Assembly: GCA_029255685.2 (NCBI GenBank)
Contig: CM055312.2
Coordinates: forward strand, 25,948,203-26,012,202
Length of the DNA stretch: 64,000 nt
Origin: Silene conica
Taxonomy: Eukaryota; Streptophyta; Magnoliopsida; Caryophyllales; Caryophyllaceae
Direction of reading: 5' to 3'
Shown here: positions 36,039-46,474 of the stretch, piece after piece
Layout: each line of letters opens with the position of its first letter
How positions within the stretch are numbered: position 1 is the stretch's first letter
Translations under genes and position numbers: made by a program
The notes under the pieces: model-generated
What the model saw: the letters and a program-made list of their open reading frames with translations, nothing else
What the model was told of the DNA's origin: nothing
Database searches by the model: none

Positions 36039-36573
36039 GGTCTTCACAAAATTACTAATTTAAATTACAAAAGTAAACCTATTTACATTCTAATTTAAAT
36101 ACAAAAGTAATTACATGGCAAAAAACAAAACGGAGATACAAGATCTCAAAATTACAAACAAGACCGTGTTCCATCATTACGGTAACACAGTCTTCTAAGG
36201 CCACACTAAGTTACAACCGTTTGCAAAATTAAATACGTTATAAAAAACATTCAATAGTATTCACAAGACGATAAATAAAATGCATCAACTAAAATAAAAA
36301 TTCATTCATGACATAATACCGTTATCATGTTTAATAAATTTTACCATACCACCTTACGAGATTAAAATTATGTGCTTATACCGTTTTAATCACATTAATC
36401 TTAATGATTATTATAATCCATTATTTTAAACCGTTTTATAATAATATGTATCTTACGAGTGTGAATCGTTTCACAAAAGTCAATATACTATTTCCGTATA
36501 TAGTATATTACTATGACCCAAGAGAAAATAAGATAAAATTTATTTTCGAAAAAATCTGCTAGAATAGGGTTTG

Positions 36574-37006
36574 CTCGATCGAGTCACAAGAGTACTCGAT
36601 CGAGTAACCTTGACAGACTGGGTTTTACTCGATCGAGTAAAACAGGTACTCGATCGAACCCTAAAATTTCAGAAAACCAAAATTTTCAGAAAAAATAAAA
36701 TACCCTGAAAACTGTTTAATCGAATTAAAGCGAGGTCGATCGAGGAATAGTGTCAGACGAGTTGCTCGATCAAGCAAAACAGGTACTCGATCGAACACAA
36801 AAAATTTCAGAAAACCTAAAATTTTCAGAAAAGGAGTCGAGTACAACATGTCTCGATCGAGTGACGAGTCGACGAGGCAGACTACGAACGAGTAGAAATA
36901 CGCTCGTTCGTAGAATCCAAAGTAATCGATCGAGTCACAAAGTGCTCGATCGAGTTACTGGTTTCTGCAAAAAGTGCTCGATCGAGCCAAAAAATGCTCG
37001 ATCGAC
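36574..37006. repeat. CTCGATCGAG palindrome block in the C2 leader
   Basis: About a dozen copies or variants of CTCGATCGAG, mostly in pairs: 36574/36595, 36628/36649 and 36765/36786 (21 bp apart), and 36925/36945 and 36977/36997 (20 bp apart). The block is absent from C1. Confidence 0.8.
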
Positions 37007-37245
37007 TGTTTAAAACAAAAACGAGTGGTTATCATTGATTTTAACCGTGTAAATCAACAATAAACAACAACAAAAACTTACATACTGTTAAAAATATCGA
37101 TTAATCAACAATATGCAAATTAAAATCGAAAAACATGATCGATTTTTGACAAAATTGGCACACGGCCGAGACACCTTACGAGATGCAAATTTTCAGTTTT
37201 AAAACATCTTATGAAAAACACAATTGTAAAATTTTCTTGGCCTTT

Positions 37246-37257
37246 GCTCTGATACCA
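37246..37257 (-). other. C2 primer binding site
   Basis: TGGTATCAGAGC on the minus strand, two bases from the LTR start at 37260. Initiator tRNA-Met type. Confidence 0.88.
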
Positions 37258-37259
37258 CT

Positions 37260-38256
37260 TGTGGGGAATAAACATGTATTCACCCTAGAATTGCAGGATT
37301 ATAACGAAAAATACATATGCGTTTATAGTCATAAGATGAAAAACATGAATAAGAACTACAACCTTAGGTCCTTGCGCGAATGGCCTAAGAATAGGAATTA
37401 GAGGAAATTCCCTCCTATAACTTGCACCCAAGACTTGTCTGAGACGATGCCACATGTGCTAGAAATGCTCTCCAATTGCCTTGCAATATGGGGAGAGTTT
37501 TTTTGAGTTTTTCAGATGTGAGATCTAGGTTTTGGGAAAACAATTCTCAAAACCCTAGTTTTTCTGTATTATCAAATATCAGTAAAAAATTTGGATCCCT
37601 GACAAAAGGAGAGTTCCTCTCCTTTTGTAACACTCGGCCGGTCGAACGTGGACTAGGGTGAGAGTGGGCTTTCCCCTCTTACCTTATTCCAATGCGTGAT
37701 TCGACCCGTTTTGCTAAAATATAATTCGCGGGTTTTTAATTATAAATCGCACACATGTTATCAGATATTAATGCAGTCGATACATTACCAATGGTCTGAC
37801 AAAAATACGATATTGTATAATTATGTCAATTATACCGCTTATATCAATACACTAATTCAATATTTAATTAAATATAACCGTTTAGATTTAATTTACGAAT
37901 TAATCATGTAATCCGAATTAGCTAAAATTATTTAATCCGTATTAAATAATAATTATCTCAACATCTCATTGACTAATTTAATAGTCAATATCTCTGACTA
38001 ACTGTTTAGTCATATCCGGCATAAATGTGACTGTATTTTCATACCTTCACATCTCTCAAACGTGTCATATAGGTGTGACGTATAGGGACCAGTTGATCAC
38101 CGCCATCCGTATGACAATAACGTCAAACTTATCTAGCAAGCCAACCGTTATTGATAAACGTGGATCAACTGATAAAAATACCAAATTATGCCCTTGTGAT
38201 CCTTTAAGAGATTTAATAAGTCATTGTACTAACTGTCAAGGACACCAGCCCCAACA
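37260..38256 (-). repeat. C2 5' LTR
   Basis: 997 bp from TGTGGGGAATAAAC to CCCCAACA, clearly related to but diverged from the C1 LTRs. A short open frame at 38027-38371 crosses from it into C3 and is not a gene. Confidence 0.92.
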
Positions 38257-38350
38257 GATGAGTCACACGGTGGTGCCTGATTCATTATGGGGTTATGCTC
38301 TTATGTCAGCTGCGCTTATACTAAACCGAAGTCCGACTAAAGCTGCTGAC
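38257..38350 (+). pseudogene. C3, plus-strand Copia pol fragment
   Basis: Translates as MSHTVVPDSLWGYALMSAAL and on to RSPTKAAD, matching the C1 polyprotein just after its integrase core. It differs from C1 at about 12 of 94 bases, more than C2 does. It is bounded on the left by the C2 LTR end and on the right by the C4 LTR start. It is the oldest layer seen and continues outside the window. Confidence 0.85.
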
Positions 38351-39643
38351 TGTTGGAAATCTAATTCCTGATTTTATACTCAAATCTAATGTGAGTTTTG
38401 TTTCTTTAAGTTTAGGTTGAAACCTTAATAAGATCTTATGCATGCATGATGATTACATAAGATGTGTGAATGTCCTTACATTGATTTTAGAAGGTTTGTA
38501 CTCAATAATCACCTATTATATGAGTCTTCAAACCGAAATACCCTTATAACGATCAAACACAAAATCGTCTCCAAAAGATACGTATCAAGGACCCGATCTC
38601 AAACCAAGACTATTTTGTTGCTAGAAAAATAGAATTAGTAAACTAGAATAAATAATAATATTACCCTTAATATTATTAATTTGGAAATAATTAATTTCCT
38701 AGAAAACTATTTCACTAGAAAATATAGAGAGAATGAGTTGTAGTATGTATGTGTGTTTGATGAACAAGCATCAACGTATGACTAGACACAATGTAGTGTG
38801 TAGTGCTAAATATATAAGAGCAAAGATGAGCTCTTCTTGCTTGCTTTGGCCGGCCAAAGTGCCTTCAAGTAGAGCCAATGCATGCCTCTTACTCTTACAC
38901 AAAAGCATACAATATGCCTTACACCTAAGGCTAGGTATGTAAGCTTTTGCATAATGTGTAAGAGTAGCTTACAATATCACAACAAAACACTACCTCATTA
39001 ACACACATCACACGGTCAAAAGGGTATAAAATGGATTCCATTTTATCTTTGTCAATTGTGCTAATTTGTAACATGTCACACATGTTTCATAACACATGAC
39101 CCGATTTGTTAATTATGCAATTTTAACTATTAAAATCCATAATTTACAAGTTTATTACATTTAAATAATTCTTCTAATAATTCGAAATTATTATTGTATA
39201 AAATGTAGTATCATAATTTTAATTACAACTCTTTGTAATTTTATGATCAACCGTGTTCATTCTCAATTTAATCGTTTCCTAAACGAATAAATAAAAACCG
39301 TGTAATAAAACGATTTTATTACTTTGACCGTCTATTATTATAATCCCATTACAATAATATTCGTCACGTAAAATTATTTCCAAATTTCTAGTTATTAATT
39401 AATTCGTATCTAATACGATATTAATTAATTTATTACATTGAGACGCAATTCCCTAAAGATATGACCTTAAGGGATCAAGTGATCACCACCATCATATGAC
39501 GATAATGTCAAACTCTAGACAGCCAATCATTATCGGTAAATGTTGATCAGTCGACTTTGAAAGAGTAACATTCCCTGTTGTGTTTCATTCAAATGAGTTT
39601 TAATTATGTCAACACACTATTGTCGAGCACACTTCCTCCAACA
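38351..39643 (-). repeat. C4 3' LTR
   Basis: 1293 bp from TGTTGGAAATC to CTTCCTCCAACA. The same start occurs at 63622 behind a primer site. CTGAC at 38346-38350 would be the left copy of the target duplication. Confidence 0.88.
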
Positions 39644-40117
39644 ATCTCCCACTTATCCGAGACAAGTGTGTGTCACCAATTCTCTTGCCCTATTACTATC
39701 TCCCACCCAATGCTAGGCATCCTCTCAGGTCGTGCCCGCAATTGATTTAAAGCTAGAGTGGTTTTTCTCGATCTGGAGTTATAACTACTGACCGGAATCA
39801 TCTACCATAGATACCTTCCGAGCGTGGCCACGCATTTCTAGTTATTATTCTCCTCGAGTGGCCTAGAGATATTTCTCAACCCTGACAAGGGGTGGACAAT
39901 TACTAATCGACCTATTCCTTCCGGCTGGCCATAGTCCATCATAACCCAAAATATGTCCTTATAAACCCCAGTTACGAAGGTGTTAGAACATAAATCAAAG
40001 TTAATCTGAAAACTATGCCACCTCAGAGAACAGTCATTAGTCCAAGAACTGACTCATGTGAAACACGATAGACGCTCCCGCCACGACCAGGCAGTCTTTT
40101 AATAAGAGTACGCCAGA
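39644..40117 (-). other. C4 polypurine tract and 3' untranslated region
   Basis: The minus strand reads AAGTGGGAGAT before the LTR, the same tract as C1. It overlaps a 5-bp hairpin (CACTT/AAGTG, 39650-39668). The rest aligns loosely with the C1 3' untranslated region (for example AGAGTGGTTT) and has no gene. It is interrupted by G2 at 40123. Confidence 0.7.
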
Positions 40118-40840
40118 GCTCTTGTAAAACCCCTCGCGAAAGCGGAAAAATAAAACATACAAAGTACTAAAAATGCAGCGGAATTAAAACTTTTTAACCT
40201 AAACATGCGGGGTGAATTAAAACCTGAAAACTGAAACTGACATAAATAGAAATAGATAAGTATACTGTCTAAGTACTGAAAACCAAATATGTACAACAGC
40301 CTGGGATGGAACATCCCTACAGGCACCAACAAAAACTGTATCAAAACTAAGAGTCCAGCTAAACGATATAAGTGTAAGTCATGATGAAAGGATCATCGCT
40401 CGCTAGCTCTCGCGTAAACCCCGCCAACCTGCATGTACATACATACATGAAAACATGTACGCCACAATCAGTGGGGAGTGACTAGAGTTCTCCTAGCCAC
40501 CTTTTGTAACGACACGTAACACAGAAAAGCAATACGGAATACTCCAACATATATAAACATGTGAAGCATAAATATCTCATCAACTGTTCTCCTACTATCA
40601 TGCAATACTAATGCACGACTCTCAACCAACTTCATAAACCGTTAGGATGGAGAGCCGGTTTCCCTACTGGTTACCCAGTCGGGGGGTCTTTCAATCAAAC
40701 TACTTATGAAACCGATCATAGAGTCATCCAATGCCTTGGATGAACAATTTATAACTCAAGCAATACATTCATTAACTTCAACATGCATATCTGACACTGT
40801 ACCAAACTCTAGGCAAGCAGATATAAACATCATGTAAGTA

Positions 40841-41912
40841 TAAGGTTCAGCGGTCAACTTAAGACATAACCTAACACCAAAACATTCAGCGAGCGCGGAC
40901 TCAGAGGCCAACTTAAGGCATAGACCTGCCAATCAGCAAGACACTAGACTCACCGGCCAACTTAAGGCATAGACTAGCATCCAAAAGTAAAGGACTCAGA
41001 GGCCAGCTTAAGGCATGTCCCTTCACTGCATCACAAGATACTAAACTCAGAGGCCAGCTTAAGGCATGTTGTAACAACCCGACCCACCACGGTCGTAACA
41101 CACCCCCAATAAGATGGGAGGGGTAAGCCTTTGGGCCCATTATTTGTCCTCACTTAAGCCCAAAAGCACAAGGCCTTGTTACTAAGTGGTGGGTGGGAGA
41201 TATTATAAACATATCACAAGTCTCACATTCTACCGATGTGGGACAACTTTTCTCTCATACTCTTGGGGTGTTACAAACTCCCCCACTTAAAGAACACAAC
41301 GTCCTCGTTGTGCCTCAAACTTGACCACAACCAGGGCCAGAATCCTCCCCCGATAGGTGTGTGACCCGGGTACTCCCGACCACAGGCTCACCACACGGTC
41401 GCAGGTTCGCTCTGATACCATTTGTAACAACCCGAACCACCACGGTCGTAACACACCCCCAATAAGATGGGAGGGGTAAGCCTTTGGGCCCATTATTTGT
41501 CCTCAGTTAAGCCCAAAAGCACAAGGCCTTGTTACTAAGTGGTGGGTGGGAGATATTATAAACATATCACAAGTCTCACATTCTACCGATGTGGGACAAC
41601 TTTTCTCTCATATACCCTTGGGGTGTTACACATGTTCTAGCATCAAACATCTTCACTCCGGGCAAGGTGTTAGTTCCTTAGCTACCCCGTTGTGCAGCTG
41701 CTCTACTCGTCAGACTCAGAGGCCAACTTACGGCATGTTCCAACGCGATAACAATCAAACATGTCTGGACTCAGAGGCCAACTTAAGGCATGTCCCAGAC
41801 ACGACAAACATACACATATGGAGCTCAGAGGCCAGCTTAAGGCATATCCCCATATATGACAAACAACTCACGTATTAAGTTCAGAGGCCAGCTCAAGGCA
41901 TAACTTAATACG
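40841..41912. repeat. Hairpin array in the G2 left LTR
   Basis: About ten units with core CTCAGAGGCCAACTTAAGGC or near, each framed by complementary arms that vary: AGGTT/AACCT (40843/40868), TGTCTGG/CCAGACA (41762/41795), and a perfect 11-bp stem CGTATTAAGTT/AACTTAATACG (41871/41902). T2 sits in one unit. The right LTR has the same array at about 53145-53655. Confidence 0.78.
41070..41630 (-). mobile_element. TRIM retrotransposon T2
   Basis: A 561-bp miniature element of the T1 family: LTRs 41070-41275 and 41423-41630 (206 and 208 bp), polypurine tract CTTTAAGTGGGGGAG in sense, a hairpin with GAGGAC loop at 41295-41312, and primer site at 41409-41420. Target duplication CATGT at 41065-41069 and 41631-41635. 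Non-coding. Confidence 0.93.
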
Positions 41913-42204
41913 CATCAATACAACATCATCAAAGTCTATGAACTAAACTCTAGTTCTACTTTCTTAACTTCTAGTCAACACTTAATTGACCCCAGGAACT
42001 AAGTTGAGGGAGAGCCGGTTTCCCTTTCGGTTTCCCGACCGGGGGGTCTTTATCCTCTCTCCATTCCCGAACCCAATATAGTGTTGCCCATCCTCCGGGG
42101 CCTCAATTACATATCAAAGATACAAGGAACGAGTTTCAAACAAAACTGATCAACCATCTAAAAGTTATGAACGATTTATATTTGAAAACAAGCTACATGG
42201 GTCC

Positions 42205-42590
42205 CCAGCCGGTCGGCAGGCAGCCGGTCGGCCGACTGGTGATCCCTTTCAGCCTTCCTTCTTTGAAAACAAAAACAACAACAAAGGACTCCCAGCCGGC
42301 TGGCAGGCGGCCGGTCGGCCGGCTGGGAACCCAATCCCAAGTTCTCAAACATTACGCAAACACACCTAATAAGCACTCCCAGCCGGCAGGCAGGCGGCCG
42401 GTCTGCCGGCTGGGAACCCTATTCGTATGTTCTCAATTTTACGCAAGACAACCACAAAGAGGCTACCAGCCGGTCGGCAGGCAGCCGGCCTACCGGCTGG
42501 CAGCTCAAAACCCAAATTCTCCAAAACCCGCAAAAACAACTAAAGACGCTCTCAGCCGGTCGACCGGCGGCCGGTCGGTCGACCGGCTCA
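42205..42590. repeat. Five GC-rich hairpins in the G2 left LTR
   Basis: Inverted repeats of the CCAGCCGG/CCGGCTGG kind at 42205, 42292, 42379, 42466 and about 42551, each about 35 bp and spaced 85-88 bp. The right LTR repeats them at 53945, 54032, 54119, 54206 and about 54291. The unit nearest the LTR start contains GGTCGACCGG palindromes. Confidence 0.8.
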
Positions 42591-43540
42591 GAGAGCCTGT
42601 ACGCTAAATTCGCGATTTCCAGCCTATTCAAAAACACAATAAATCGACACCAATTCTTAAAAATTGCTACAAGTAAAGTTTACTCAACATCACAAATCAC
42701 TCAATAGCACTAACTAACAGCAAACAAACCCATAACAATCCTCAATACGATTATACAATGTATCCGTCGCAAAACATGAAATTTCTGAAAATTGCTTATG
42801 AACATATGAACATCAACAAGGCATGAATTCATCACATAAGAACATTCATAAACATGTTACTAGGTCCATTAATCATCAAACTTTAACAAAATCAGAAACA
42901 ATAACAAGAACACATCAAACTTTCTATTTTAACAAAAAGGCCGAGTTTCTCATTATCGTCACCTCAAAAGCAATCCGGCTCAAAGATCTTCCTCTAAGAT
43001 GAAGCTATCCACTCCGGGTCGTCCAAGCCCACGCCTACAAGCACGAAAAACGAGATTAAGGGGCTGAAAGTCAAATCTTACAAAAACAGCCCGAAATTCG
43101 AAGTGAAGGATTTGAAAAACGAAAGTGATAGATGGCTTGCAAATTAGATGAGGATTCCGAAAATGTTATTATTACCTCGATTTGATGAACGGATGATGAA
43201 GAACTAATCAAAAGAAGATGAATATTAATGGAGGTTTATGAGGAATTGTGTTTACAGTATGTTTGTTTGAGAAGGAAGGAGTATGTCGACTAAATTGATT
43301 TTAAGGGACTTAAGAGTTGTCCTTTCCGTTTTAAATGAAACGGGTTAGGATACTTGAACGGGTTTTTAGATGTGAACTTAACTTTACCAAGTTTGTATTC
43401 GTCTTAAGAAATTAAGGTTCTTAAGACGGATCTTACTATTTATTTAAAATACTTTTCGATAATTAATTAAAATATTATTTTATTACTTAAAATAATTAAA
43501 AACGCTTAAAAATATATTTATAAAAATACAGGATGTTACA

Positions 43541-43576
43541 ATCACCCCAACTTCAAAAAGTTTCGTCCTCGAAACT
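43541..43576 (-). other. G2 polypurine tract and GAGGAC-loop hairpin
   Basis: The minus strand reads GAAGTTGGGGTGAT before the 3' LTR. Inward of it, 43559-43576 forms a perfect 6-bp stem (AGTTTC/GAAACT) around GAGGAC. Confidence 0.78.
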
Positions 43577-43607
43577 CGAACGAAGATAAATTCTAACTAA
43601 CTATACC

Positions 43608-46337
43608 TCAATCGAAAAGAGAAGGATGCGCAGCACGCATCGATGCCTCGGTCTCCCACGTCTGCTCCTCAACATCACCGCAACGCCAAAGTATCTTCAC
43701 TAAAGGCACCACCTTGCTCCTAAGCTTCATATCCTGTCGGTCAAGGATCTTCACGGGACGCTCCTCGAAAGCAAGACTCAGCTCTAAGTTCTCGATCTCT
43801 CTAGGCAGAACATGACTCGGATCACTAACATACTTACGGAGCCGAGAAACATGAAAGACATTATGAACCTTGCCCAAACTAGGAGGGAAGTCCAAACGAT
43901 AAGCAGCAGCACTAATCCTCTTCACGATCTCAAATGGCCCAATATACTTAGGACTCAGCTTGCCCTTAACTCCAAACCTCTTAACGCCCTTCATCGGTGA
44001 AACTCTCAAGAAAACTCTGTCACCCACCTCAAACTCTAGAGGTCTACGGCGAACATCAGCATAGGATTTCTGCCGATCCTGTGCGGCCTTCATCCTACCC
44101 CTGATAAGCTGAACCTGATCAATCGTAACAGCTAACTGGTCCAGTCCTAGGTCGTGCACGTCACTCGCCTGATCCCAACAGATCGGACTACGGCACTTCC
44201 TACCATAGAGCGCCTCATACGGAGCCATACCAATAGATGAATGGTAACTGTTGTTGTAAGAAAACTCAACCAACGGTAGACACTGCTCCCAAGAACTCTG
44301 GAAATCAAGTGCACAAGCACGGAGCAAGTCCTCTAATGTTTGAATAGTCCTCTCGGACTGACCATCAGTCGCGGCATGAAATGCGGTACTCATCAGCAAA
44401 CGGCTACCCATAGCCTCCTGTAAAGCCTTCCAAAATCTGGAACAGAAACTCGGATCACGATCGGAAATGATCTCTCTCGGGACACCATGGTAACGGACTA
44501 TCTCTGCAATATAAGCCCTGGCTAAACGGTCCATATCCCATGTCTCTCTGATAGGCACAAATCTGGCACACTTAGTTAGCCTATCAACAATAACCCAAAT
44601 TGCATCCTTGCCTCCAACTGTCTTAGGCAATGCTGTCACGAAGTCCATCGAAATGCACTCCCACTTCCACTGAGGAACGGGAAGCGGCTGTAACAAACCA
44701 CCTGGCCTCCTATGCTCTATCTTGACTTGTTGACAAGTCAAGCACCTACTCACGTAATCCAAGATCTCTCTCTTCATTCCAGGCCACCAAAACATAAGTC
44801 TCAAATCCTTGTGCATCTTCTCTCCGCCCGGATGAACTGAATACGGTGACAAGTGAGCCTCATCAAGAACCCTCTTCCTCAAATCTGGCACATCCGGAAC
44901 ATACATCCTACCACGGAACCTAAGGAAACCATCAACATCAATCACTAAGTCAGGTGCAACACCACTCGAAATCTTAGCCTCGAACTTCTTGAAATCAGCA
45001 TCTGAAGGTAAACTCTGGCGAATCTCCCAATATAAGGACGGCTCGGCAGTCATAGCAGCTAACCAATCAAAACTACTACCCACCATCTCTAATCTCAACT
45101 TCTGGAACTCGGAACACAACTCATCGGGCAACACTCGCATAGCACTCATCGAATGAGAAGTCTTGCGGCTAAGCGCATCAGCAACTACATTGGCCTTTCC
45201 CTCATGATATAACAACTCAATGTCGTAATCCTTAACCAACTCTAGCCAACGTCTCTGTCGCATATTAAGGTCCTTCTGTGTGAAAATGTACTTAAGACTC
45301 TTATGATCCGTGAAAATGCGACAATGAGATCCAATCAAGTAATGACGCCACATCTTTAAGGCATGAACAACTGCAGCTAACTCAAGATCATGTGTAGGAT
45401 AGTTCACATCGTGAACTCGCAACTGTCTAGATGAGTAAGCTCTCACCTTACCACTCTGCATCAACACACATCCAAGCGCTAACATCGAAGCATCGCAATA
45501 AACATCGAAGTCAACTCCAATCTCTGGCAAAGCAAGCACGGGAGCGGAGGTCAACCTAGTCTTCAATTCCTGAAAAGAGCTCTCACACTTGTGGGTCCAA
45601 ACAAATTTAGCTTCCTTCTTCAACAACTGAGTCATCGGACGAGCTAACCTAGAGAAATCCTCAACAAATCGACGGTAGTAACCCGCTAAACCAAGGAAAC
45701 TACGGATCTCTCCCACATCTTTGGGACTCTCCCAATCAACAACGGCCTCAATCTTCGCGGGATCAACCATAACTCCCTCACTAGATATCAGATGTCCAAG
45801 AAATGCAACCTTAGAAAGCCAAAACTCACACTTAAAGAACTTCGCGAACCACTTCTGTCGACGCAAAATCCCAAGAATCATTCTAAGATGCTTGGCATGC
45901 TCCTCATCGGTCTTAGAGTAAATGAGGATATCATCAATAAACACCACAACACAAGTGTCAAGATACTCACTAAAGGTGCGGTTCATCTGATCCATGAAAA
46001 TAGCAGGTGCATTAGTCAACACAAAAGGCATAACTACAAACTCAAAATGCCCATATCTGGTACGAAAAGCAGTCTTCGCAATATCGGCCTCTCTCACTGG
46101 ATTCTGATGATAACCCGATCGAAGATCAATCTTAGAAAACCTAGAAGCACCTCTCAACTGATCAAACAAGTCATCTATCCTAGGCAAAGGATATCTGTTC
46201 TTCACGGTCACTCGGTTCAACTCTCTATAGTCAATGCAAAGTCTCATGGAACCATCTTTCTTCTTAACAAATAAAACTGGAGCACCCCACAGAGAAACAC
46301 TCGGTCTAATGAACCCTTTCTCGATCATCTCTTCCAA
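43608..46337 (-). pseudogene. G2 reverse transcriptase, RNase H, integrase, chromodomain-like tail
   Basis: A 909-codon frame: RT ([32 protein letters not shown]), RNase H ([21 protein letters not shown]), integrase zinc finger (HPGGEKM to CLTCQQ), D,D,E ([26 protein letters not shown]), and a tail with KILWRCGD and [15 protein letters not shown] typical of Tekay-type chromodomains. An in-frame TAA lies just upstream, at about 46341. Two RT sites look altered: [10 protein letters not shown], where the family has Gly before LTNAPA, and HQNPVRE in a normally basic-hydrophobic stretch. The upstream coding is cut by S2 at 46474. Confidence 0.88.
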
Positions 46338-46474
46338 CTGTTACTTCAATTCCTTCAACTCTGGTGGAGCCATACGGTAAGGAGCTTTGGATATCGGTCC
46401 GGTACCTGGAACAAGCTCAATAGTAAACTCCACATCTCTCTCTGGCGGTATCCCTGGCAAGTCATCTGGGAAAA

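Larger units (their letters stand above)
34671..37245 (-). other. C2 untranslated leader
   Basis: Homologous to the C1 leader but longer, owing to TRIM T1 (35484-36038) and a block of CTCGATCGAG palindromes (36574-37006). Remaining stretches are AT-rich and non-coding. Confidence 0.65.
32760..38256 (-). mobile_element. Copia C2, 5' part only
   Basis: It belongs to the C1 family: 5' LTR, primer site, leader and gag-protease-integrase coding are present on the minus strand. It is cut at 32760 by the end of the G3 LTR. TRIM T1 lies in the leader. At 38256 its LTR end (CCCCAACA) abuts a plus-strand Copia fragment, C3, suggesting it inserted in C3. The rest of C2 would lie left of G3, outside the window. 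Confidence 0.82.
40123..43540 (-). repeat. G2 3' LTR, holding T2
   Basis: From TGTAAAACCCCTCGCG to GGATGTTACA. Contains a hairpin array (40841-41912), TRIM T2 and five GC-rich hairpins (42205-42590). Open frames such as 42167-42607 are created by those repeats. Confidence 0.92.

Noticed and set aside
42167..42607. 146-codon frame with QPVGR repeats (also 53820-54347)
   Set aside because: Created by the GC-rich hairpins of the G2 LTR; present in both LTRs and lacking coding character.
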